Source: Spongospora subterranea (Eukaryota > Endomyxa > Phytomyxea > Plasmodiophorida > Plasmodiophoridae). Taken from it: 33,845 bases of DNA. Both the position numbers and the translations under genes were made by a program. Position 1 is the first letter of the stretch. Each line of letters begins with the position of its first letter. The stretch spans positions 1,797-35,641 of the forward strand of contig OUQQ01000196.1 of NCBI GenBank assembly GCA_900404475.1, given 5' to 3'. The notes beneath the pieces were generated by a model. It did no database searches. It was not told where the DNA came from and saw only the letters and a list, made by a program, of their open reading frames with translations. Below, piece after piece: positions 21,551 to 31,200 of the stretch.

Positions 21551-22970
21551 ATGGTTAATCGCATTCATTGTGGCAATGACGTTGTCGAGTTTTTGCAGCA
21601 GCGGCTAGATACCGGTGAATCCAGCGAAGAAATAGTTCGACGGCTTCGCGAACATCGTCAAATCAATGCCAGTGTTCGCACCGTTCAGAGATGGATCAAA
21701 CGGCACGGCCTGATTCGCTGTATTGCTCCGACAGCGCTGCAGCGCTCCAATGAATGGTTGGCTGACGTCGAATGCATGATTCGTCATGGCAAGACGTACG
21801 AGCAAGTTTTGCACTTTCTGCAGAATGAATATAACGAAAACATATCACTGCGCACGTTAGAGTATATTATTCAGGTATTTATCGTGATTAATTGATTGTG
21901 AAGGTTTGCGATAGGGAACATCGGATGACGTTGTTCGATTGTAGGAAAAGGGGATCAGCGCCAGGAAGCACTTACCGCAAACGCTGGTCGAATCAATGGT
22001 CGCTCTGGAATCTCAGGGTGACGGTCGTTTGATGGGTTGCCGAACAATGACGTTAAGGTTGCGCCAGACGTACAATACAAACGTCACACGTGATGCATTC
22101 AATGAGGCCCAACGCGATCTCGATCCCGATGCAAACGCATCTCGTCTGCAAAGGCGTTTAAACCGTCGGGAGTGTGAGGTCGCGGGTCCAAATGCGCTGT
22201 GGCACATCGACCTGAACGATAAATTACGACAGTTCGGATTCGAGATACATGGGGCAATCGATGGATGGTCTCGTAAACTGATGTGGTTGAGGATGGGATC
22301 CTCTAATCGCCTGCCAGAGCAAATCCTGGCGTACTACCTTTCTGCGGTTGAAAGTGTTGGGTGCATGCCAGCCCGTCAGCGAACAGATCGCGGCCCGGAG
22401 AACACAATGATTGCTGCCGTTCTGTGCCATTTTTATGGGCAGAGCGCTCATATCTTCGGCCGCTCAGTTGCCAACCAGAGAATTGACTGTTGGTGGAACC
22501 AGATATACGCAATGGGTATTGAGCTCTGGATAGAATTCTTCAAAAATTTGGAGCGCGACGGAAACTACAACGTCGACGACGATTACGAATACCGTTGCGC
22601 CATTTTCGTGTTCGGTGATCTGCTTGAAGAAACCCTTGACAAGATATTTGAGGAGTGGAATGCACATAAGATGCGAAAGAGCAGTATCAATCCAGGAGGT
22701 GCCCCCGATATTCTGTATGCGTATCCAGAACTGTACGGCGCTGTTCAATCGGGCAATGTCATCCCACCATCGCTTGTGCAGTATTGTCAAGCTGCGTTCC
22801 CGGGATCTGACGCTGATCTCGCTGACCTATTCGGTGTCAAGATGGACCGTCCCGTTTTCATGGCTGCTTTAGAATTGCAGCAACTGCTCCCTGTCACTCC
22901 GAATAACATGTTGACTGCATACCTCTACCTACGAGAGATCCGAGAGGCGATTATTACACTGCTTCCGTAA
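21551..22970 (+). CDS. Integrase-core (rve-like DDE) protein, transposon-derived
   Basis: Exons 21551-21874 and 21945-22970 are joined by a 70-nt phase-0 intron (GTATTT to TGTAG), giving 449 residues with no breaks. Residues 1-60 are a helix-turn-helix region (SEEIVRRLREHR, SVRTVQRWIKRHG). The integrase core follows: ALWHIDLNDKLRQFGFEIHG with the first Asp, then GAIDGWSRKLMW, RTDRGPEN with the second Asp, and GRSVANQRIDCWWNQ where the third acid is expected. In this family, which I know from basidiomycetes, early fungi and animals, the last motif normally reads NQRIE; here it is Asp. The enzyme may therefore be weakened or inactive, or the gene may be domesticated. A 40-bp tandem repeat ends 88 bp upstream. 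No terminal repeats were identified. Confidence 0.85.
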
Positions 22971-25900
22971 TCGAACAGCGATAATCAGCCAGTAGATCGG
23001 AATGATATGGTTCATAAAGAACCATGAGGCTCTTCCCGCTGTTGCACGAAGGTGTCTACTGTCGTATGATGAACTCTATGTCGACAAAACCGACTCAAAT
23101 AAACGAGGTAGTTTTTAACGAGCAAATGGTTGCAGAATATTTGTATTGGAAGCAAAGCGAAATGCTAGTCGACATCGCGAAAACGAGATGACATTCGATT
23201 GGCAATGTCGTTGTCGCGTATGACCGGTTTCATACGAGTGGCGTCTAGAATTGAATCGGCCTGGCGTTTGAACGACGATTCGCCGTCGACCACAAAGCCG
23301 ATGCCAGAAGAGACGTGATCGAGGAGTTCTTGAGTGACGCACAACGAAGGTGAAATTTAAGACGAGTAACATGCGCTTAGAGTTGATCGCCGGTGATCAA
23401 ATGCTCGACCAGAATGATCGATCAGATAGTGCCATTCACTGATGGCACGGGTGATCCTGTACGGGCCAAGCCATAGGACCATTAATTTGCTAATCTTCAC
23501 GACGAGCCCATAGAACAAAATCACCGTCGATGAAATTGTGGAACTTAGCTTTGATGCTTTGTCAAGAACTTGGAACGTTTGTTGCCAGGAGATCCAGACA
23601 CTGTCTTATGTAATTCCTTAACTTATGATAGTCGCAGAAGATACCTGTGATGCACTAGGGGGCAGATATCATGGAATAACACTCCCTGAGTGGAGATTAT
23701 GGAGTAGTATTCGCAAACCCTTGAGTAGGCGATAATCCACCTAAAATAGGATGGGGAGAATATTTTGATCTTCGTGTATTTCGATTTACGAACATTGGGC
23801 CGCAGCCACGCTAAACTGCGCTTGAAAATGTTTCCTGATCAGCGATCATTGTTCGATCGCGCCACTACTCACTTCGGTACGCTGATTGATGATTGGCTAA
23901 CAGCTAAAGCAAGAGTCCACCATCGGGTGGCAACATATTCACTGAGTAAATCCAGAGGGAATGACATCAGTTTATAACGAGTCTGCGATATTGCTGTTAG
24001 CAAACCACTCAACGACAAATCCACGAAGCGATATTCGCATTCCAAGAGAGGTGCATTGGCGACGCTACTGTTCAGACACTTGTTCGAATACATGTTTTAT
24101 GAATGTCTGGTCGAGATGATAGAGACGGCCTACGGTGAAATGAATGGCGAAAATCGGAAGGCATTGAGGGCATTTAGTCAAATGCGGCCAGTCGGTCGCA
24201 CCGCATTTGATGGCCACCTTTCCTCTCTCTGGAGGAAAGCGCTGTGTATAAACACTTGGCAGAAGCACCAGTGATTCTACAGCTAAAAGAACCTGGTACG
24301 ATTGCTTTTCCGGAAACGACAAAATGGCGATCGTGATTGGCGCGGTATAGCAGCCGCCTGGGATTGTTATTGTATCATCTTGGTTGGCGTTGGGGGCGAG
24401 TTATCGCGGTAAATCCTTCCAGCGGGTAATAAACATCTCACGTTGTTCAACGCATTGGCCACGATGTCGTCGAGAGATGTGATCAGCGGGAATGGTGGGC
24501 GTTGTGTCCAGCCAATAATGTGGATCATTTCAATTGACACAGTCAGGGTGAAATGTGATCGTGTGTGTTATTGTATCAGACACCATTGTTGACCATGATG
24601 AGGGGTCAATGGACGCTTTATTGTCGAGTCCGAATTGCCACGTATTCGCTCTCCCTGTTGTTGGGCAGGGAATCTGACCCTTTAAGCATTATCGTACATA
24701 ATGTGTACGACCTCCCCTGCACGACAACTGTTCTTTGCAATCACGACAGCATCATTGGGATCACTGTTGATTTCGAAAACGCCACGATTTTCCACCGAGT
24801 GTGTTGGTTTAAATTGTGGCCCTCTTCGACTCAGGATCTCGTCGTCTCTTCAGACCGATCTCCCGTCGCAAATCATCGGGTCACACATCGTTCGATGTGA
24901 TCCCGATCCTGTTCATCGCCGGGACCGCCGACAGCTTGTGGGACCGCGAGAAGAGTGCGCCTGGTGGTCGACCCTGCTGGACGTCATCGCCAGCATGCTC
25001 GCCGCCTTGTCGATCTGCATCCCGCTCGTCGATAAGGCCTATTGCCCCTTAGCCCTCATCCTCGCTGTATCCCCTACGTTCTTCGAGACGTAAAATCGTC
25101 AATTTCTCCTCTCAGATAACAACGCCACTGAGCAGTTTTTTCTGAACCGCGTCGCTGTCGTTTTCTACAGACATCACCCGAAAATTCAACAACGACTCAA
25201 CATAGCTCTGTTGGTAATTCGCCAGTTTTGTTTCGAAAATTGCAACGCTCACCGTGTTTCAGATATTCTATGTCGCAGGGGACCTCGTCAAAACAGTAAA
25301 TCTGATCTGCTCGACATCTGTAGTCAGACAATCAACCGCCAGGGAATCCTCAACACATGCCCGATATCAATGAGTTCGGGTTCCCAGGAATTCGTGGTCG
25401 CCAACTCTATGGCCACTCTCGTCGTGGCCGGTTCCGAACTCTACATAATGGCGATGGGTCTTCATAGTCTGTTTCTCGTTCATTCGGCAGTCCCCAAAAA
25501 AACCGAAGAGCCAGCAGGGATCGGTGGCCTTTCTACCTTTGAAACATTTCACGACCTTCGAACTGAATCTGACTCGATTTTTTGCATTAATAACCTCTCG
25601 GGGATTCTGTAGCTGTTTCTGAGTTCCATCGTCCTGTTCAAGCTCTACGCCAAAGCGGTGCCCCGCATCGGCGTTCTCCTCGCGTGTGCCGAAGTTGCTG
25701 CTTTTGGGGACAGCAGTAAGAGCGGCGGCCAAGAAAAACACCGACCAAACCCGATAGGCTCAAGTGATTGTCAACATCGCCTTCGTAATTTTCAGCCGAT
25801 CACGAGATAAACCTTGTTTTACTGTTTAGCACGATTTCACCGATTCAGTTCGGCCATGTTGGTGCCAAGAGTATATCGCTCGAACCCAGAACAAGGATTG

Positions 25901-26409
25901 ACTGTCGCTGAAGTCGCCTTGATGGTCAGAGGAGTCCTTAAGCACGTAACTGCTGGCGTTGACAAAATCGTCATGACAAATGTGGAAGGAAGACTGACAA
26001 AAAATCACTCAGTTTCATCCACTGAACGAGGTCAACGCGTGCAATCTCGTGGGATAGTAGAGCCTTTTACTAAGAACCCGATCTGATTATTAACACCGCT
26101 TTTCGTGCAGAATAAGCTACCTTTCAACCATCAAAGCGGTACATGGGCTCTCTGTCTAGGAGGGGGATTATGGGGCAAAGAGGTCGTAATCATGAAAACA
26201 TGGAGAATTCAGGAGAGATAAACTGCACCAATTAGCCGCAGCAGTCGATCAACATTAGAAACAGGGTGACAGTTATGGCTTACACATTGCGCACTAGATC
26301 AAGGTACAAACCTGTAGAAAAACATAAATAATTTAGGATCATTTTGCGGGTGATGATATATGAAAAGAGTTTCAGTGCACAGACGTTCGACTGGTCTACC
26401 AAACAGGTA
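22971..26409. other. 3.4 kb without a supportable gene
   Basis: Several ORFs of 60-133 codons are present on both strands (such as 24701-25093 and 25211-25612), but none shows a domain, and splice-joined longer frames were not found. A more G/C-rich patch at about 24890-25040 reads a hydrophobic peptide in one frame. A 20-bp motif at 25835-25855 nearly repeats 3708-3728. Probably old repeats and intergenic DNA; a spliced, poorly conserved gene cannot be excluded. Confidence 0.4.
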
Positions 26410-28099
26410 TTATCTTATTCGCGAAAGTCGGGGAGTCTGAGAGCGAAGAGCGCTTCCAGGAGTCTGACTCAGGTCGTTCTGCGCCCTTAGACGGCGAGCA
26501 GGAGTTTTTGGCGGCAATACTTCATCGACAGATGGCCCATTTTGCATCAGTATCTTGGAGCGACGAGCTGGCGTCTTGGGCGGCAGTGATTCATCGGTGC
26601 AAGCTGCATTTTGCTTCAACGTCTTTGAACAGCGACCTGGCGTCTTTGGTGGCAATACTTGATCTGCGAATAATTCATTCTGCACTAACACCTTTGAACG
26701 GCGAGCTGGCGTCTTTGGCGGCACAATTTGATCATCGAAATCGTTGCTATGAAAATCGATTTCCATCTGAGTCGGTGCTCGGCGACGTGGTGTCTTTGGT
26801 AGTAAGTCTTCATCGGCACAGGGTCCATTTTGAGACAGCATGTTTGACCGGCGAGTTGACGCCTGTTGTGGGAATACTTGATCCCCGAGATTGGTCTTTG
26901 AAGAAACGGCTTCCGTCTGAACCGATGCTCGGCGACGTGGTGTCTTTGGCGGTAGTGATTGCTCAACTGGAACGCCCTTCGGAGTCGTCGCATTCTTCTG
27001 AATCCTGGAGCGACGTCCTGGGGTTTTTGGCGGAAGTGATTGACTATCGGCAGGGTCCCACAAAGAATCAGGTTTTATCAGCGCCTTGGATGGTCGATTT
27101 GGAGTTTTTGGCGGCAATGGTTTGGCAGCTGACGTCGGAGAATCAGCGACAACCTGAATTTCGGAACGGCGTCCTGGCGTCTTTCTCCTGACCGCTTGAT
27201 CATCAATATCTACAGTCGGGGAATCGCATCGATTTTCCAGTGTGTGTGAGCGACATCGTGTCGTCGGCAAACTTTTCAGCGGAGAATCGAGGCATTCCAG
27301 ACGACTCGTAGGCGACGACTCCCCAGGTGCTACCTTCGCAGGGAAATTGCTCGACGTTTCCGAATTGGAGGCGAGCTTGAGAGTCTTTGCCCTTGATAGG
27401 CCGCTAAAGACGCTGAGTGGGGAGCGGGTTTCGGCTCTTGCTGTGGAAGGATTGGATGAAGCCGGAGCCTGCCTCAAGTAGGCTCGTCGGGTTTCATTCT
27501 GTGGTGATAGACTGCTTGGAGAGAACCGACCAGAAGTTTCAGAAGAAACTCGATTTGGTGACCGCTTAAACTCCATTGGAATTTTACGAACAGGCGCACG
27601 GGAGTTTGGAAGCCCCGAATTGTTAGTATCCTCCAGCAAGATTGGTCTCCTTCGAGAAATTGTCCCAGCGCTCTGCAAAATAAGCGGATTCTTTGTTCTG
27701 ACAGAGCGAGAAGAAGCTGATTTTAGCGTCCGTCGCGAGCGTTGTGGAGTTTGAATCACATCTTTTGATAAGCAATCTCGTGGGTCTTCAAGGTTGTGCT
27801 GAGCAAAAGTAACGGAAAAGGGATCCCTGTTCTCCTGAGTAATCCTGGAAGTAGTTTTCGATGCTATCGATCGCGCTGACCTGTTCCCGAAACCTTTTTT
27901 TAAAGATTCATCGAAGGTAGCTGTGTCAACGTTGCAGTCTAACTCCACTGGTTCAACATTCTCTTGAGTCAGCGTTGAGATTGAAAGGGCATCAAACGCG
28001 CCAGTTATCTCGTCAGTGTGAATTATTGGTTCTGATAAGCGTTGGGTAGGACCTTCACGGGGCACCATTGACAACGCCCCAGCCTGGCCGGTATTATTT
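26410..28099 (-). CDS. Disordered CDK-site repeat protein: separase C-terminal tail or separate securin-like gene
   Basis: The open frame from the acceptor at 28100 to the stop at 26410 encodes about 562 residues, almost all predicted disordered and rich in Ser, Pro, Arg and Lys. Ten repeats of 20-30 residues cover the last 260 residues, with consensus LPPKTPxRRS; most contain TPxR, the full CDK site. The N-terminal part has RRTL and RSPL (RxxL, D-box-like) and two QENxxP motifs resembling KEN boxes. No folded domain is visible. In the fused model a 31-nt exon (28156-28186) and introns of 46 and 56 nt join it in frame to separase. In the separate model it starts at a 4-residue MFRR exon with an 87-nt intron, only about 28 bp after the separase stop. 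A securin-type role is inference from position and composition. Confidence 0.75.
26485..27195 (-). repeat. Coding tandem repeats (KTPxRR units)
   Basis: Ten degenerate units encode KTPGRRSE, KTPNRPSK, KTPGRRSR, KTPRRRAS, a decayed QASTRRSN, KTPRRRAP, KTPARRSK, KTPGRCSK, KTPARRSK and KTPARRLR. Spacing varies, which points to old duplication with selection on the motif core. The repeat also produces a spurious 227-codon ORF on the opposite strand. Confidence 0.9.
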
Positions 28100-28224
28100 C
28101 TGTCAAGAGAAAAAAAGTAAGCCAATACAACCTCGATTAAAAAAAACCTGCCGACCTGTGATTCTCGATGAATGGCTTAGATATACCTGCGAAACATTAA
28201 AAATGATCAGATAAAAAAAAAGGT

Positions 28225-31200
28225 TCACCTACTCCGGGAATAAACCGGTACCCCATAACAAACTGGGGATGCTCCAACTAATCCTGTAAGCTTGCACGAT
28301 TTTCGAGAATCAGAAACCGCGCTGGATAACTCTAAACAAACTATGTTTTGAGAGCAAGTCGAAAGGTTAACAGAATACCGACCTGGATAATCTTGGCTGT
28401 CGATCCATTTATTCAGCAGGGCTTGGCTGAATCTATCTATATCAGTATCGGTCACATCCCAGAGATTNGGGGATGCTCCAACTAATCCTGTAAGCTTGCA
28501 CGATTTTCGAGAATCAGAAACCGCGCTGGATAACTCTAAACAAACTATGTTTTGAGAGCAAGTCGAAAGGTTAACAGAATACCGACCTGGGTAATCTTGG
28601 CTGTCGATCCATTTATTCAGCAGGGCTTGGCTGAATCTATCTATATCAGTATCGGTCACATCCCAGAGATTGCCAAGGACTGCAGGGCACCCAGCTTGGA
28701 GATAGGACAGACACATGCCACGAGGTTCATACTCACCCGATGATCTTAACAACCCGCTACTGCACCCTAACAGTAAAGAAGTTGAACGAATCTACACAGG
28801 GGAAACCACAATAAGATAAAGAACAAAACAACAATAATTGCTATAGTTACGGTGCTGCTCTTTAGCTCCTGTTGGCCGAAAAATTGCTCTCCCGCAGAAT
28901 GGCCGCAATACAGAAACAAGTCGAACTGAGACAAAGCTTGCCGGTAAGTGTCTTTAGATGGTGGTTGGCCAACAAGACCTGTCCACCCCGACCGTTTACT
29001 AAAATCAGTTTCAAGGCGGGCCTGGACCACAAGATGAGGCAGGGACTCGACTAAAATGTGTTTGCGCACCTGTGTCTCAGGCAGGTCGTTGCCAGGATTG
29101 AGGATATAAAAAGATGAACTGGGATCCAAAACGTGATGCTGGGCGCGGCAACCAATCATGAACTGCTACCATATTCAGTAAACCTCGGTATGAGGACCGC
29201 ACAAACGTCAGAGATTACAAGTGACGGGACGCGCGAGACAGATTGGCCTTGTAGACAAGGCATACTCTCCCATGGTAAGTGTTGAACGGTTTTGTCAAGT
29301 ATCAGAACTACCGGATGTCGCGATGCAGAAACAGTCAGGTCGAAAGCTTCGATTAAAGTGGACGCGCTGAAACCTATTTCCGTAAGCTGTTGAATTCAGA
29401 CGATGATGTTATGCAATGCTTATACCGAAGTTGTCGTCAACGAACTGGAACTGCGTGTCAGATAGATGTGGGTGACCAGCCGCAAAATTGACACAAAGCT
29501 GTCGACTTCGAACGTCTGAATCCATCGTTAGATTCCCCACGATTAATTCAAGACCAAGCGTACCGCCACGGGAGTTACTATTGAGATTCTGCGACCTGTT
29601 TCCTACTGGGTGTCCAAAGAGAAGAGCTTTGTAACATCCTAAGCATTCGTTCTCCAATTTTTCCAGCATTTTGTGCAGTCTCCTGTCCAGCAGGTTTCTT
29701 TCAGACCACCACTGCCTTCTCTACGTAAACACAGGAGGTTCCCAAGCGAAGTAAAACCAGTAACGCAATCAATTGTACCTGAACTGGAGTATCCGCTGGT
29801 GCCTTTGTCGATTCCTTGCTCAGAACCATGATAGAGTTGAATTCTTCGATCACCTCATCAAGGACCTTTCTGGGAACCCGAACAGAAAGTGGCGGCTCGT
29901 TATGGTTGATACGGCATATATAACTGTGGCCATCAACGACTGTTAAGAAAAATTTTGAGTTGATACAATGCATACAGATTGTTCGATGAGCACGTCAAAG
30001 TAACGACAGACCATTCTGGACGAATTGCGTTGATGCAATACTGTAACAAACAAAGTAAGAGTTGTGTCGGATTCGGCAAATCTATATGATCCGCTACATC
30101 TTTGAAAAGTTTGCATGATATTTCGATATCAACGTTGGATGATTTTGGCCTCGGGGCCACCTCGGAGAGACAATTTTCAGCGCTTGCTTTGTCTATTAAA
30201 GATTCTGTTTGGACCGAAACTGACAACCCTAAGGACAATTGAACGACAAAGTTGTAACAGATTATAATAATTACAAACCAGCGTTGAGCGCCCAACCCGA
30301 GACATATGGCCTTGAGATGCCTTCAACTTCAGCAATTAGCAAGGTCAACTTCTGACGAAATGCAGGGATCTTGAACCTTTAATTTAGTACCTATCGACAT
30401 TATTGGTGCTCATGAACCTACCGGAGCATTGGATGTAAGGTTCCATGCCTTGTTAAGATGATATTTGATACGCGATAACAGTGCTATGACGTTACTGGTC
30501 AAAGCAGACAACAACATGATATCGAGGTAAAGAACCTTCTGGCTCTTGTGATGACGGCGATTTCCATAAATAGTCACTGCAGTGGGCTGAGGCCAACCTT
30601 TCAGCTTCCATAAAATGGTATCGCCCAACTTGAATGCTTCCAGCAGCTTCGGCAACCTTCGCCAACTTAGAAAGCAAATCGTCCGTAGGCGACGTATCGG
30701 AATAGGCGATGCGCCTTAAAAGTCGACATTTCAAGACAGAATCTGCAAAACAATTTGAAATAAATTATAAAAGAGAAACCGTGTGCGACTTACTAGGTGA
30801 CAGGCTCATCGCCCTGCTATAATAATTTGAATCCGAGGACGCATCACCTCGTATCAAGCACGCAAGCGCTTGAATGTCGGGAAAGGAAAAGTTTGGAGTA
30901 CTGCAAATAGCGTCCACCCGATCCAGAAGTGTCGACGCCTCCACAAATTTGTGACGCTTTAGTTGTATACGAGCGAGTCCACAAAGCGAGTAGCACGTTG
31001 ACCAAGGTGAGAATTGAGATTCAGCCAACGATAATCCCTTCAAGATAAACTTGAACAAGCGTGTTCAGAAGCCATGGACTAAGATGATACCTGAGTATAA
31101 TAGTAGTAAGCATGCAAATGATTGCCTGTTAGCTCTGATAAATCCCCAAGCATAGTAAGATAGCGATGAAGGCGAATTATAGAAAATTGGTTTCGCCGCG

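Noticed and set aside
24816..25093. G/C-rich ORFs reading VIPILFIAGTADSLW in one frame, like an alpha/beta hydrolase strand, and a hydrophobic segment in another
   Set aside because: Two frames look equally plausible, neither extends, and no catalytic motif is present.
25211..25741. Overlapping 133- and 124-codon ORFs on opposite strands
   Set aside because: Neither shows a domain, repeat or splice context that would favour one as real.
26508..27191. 227-codon plus-strand ORF
   Set aside because: It is the antisense of the KTPxRR repeat region. Its apparent repeats follow from the coding repeats on the minus strand.
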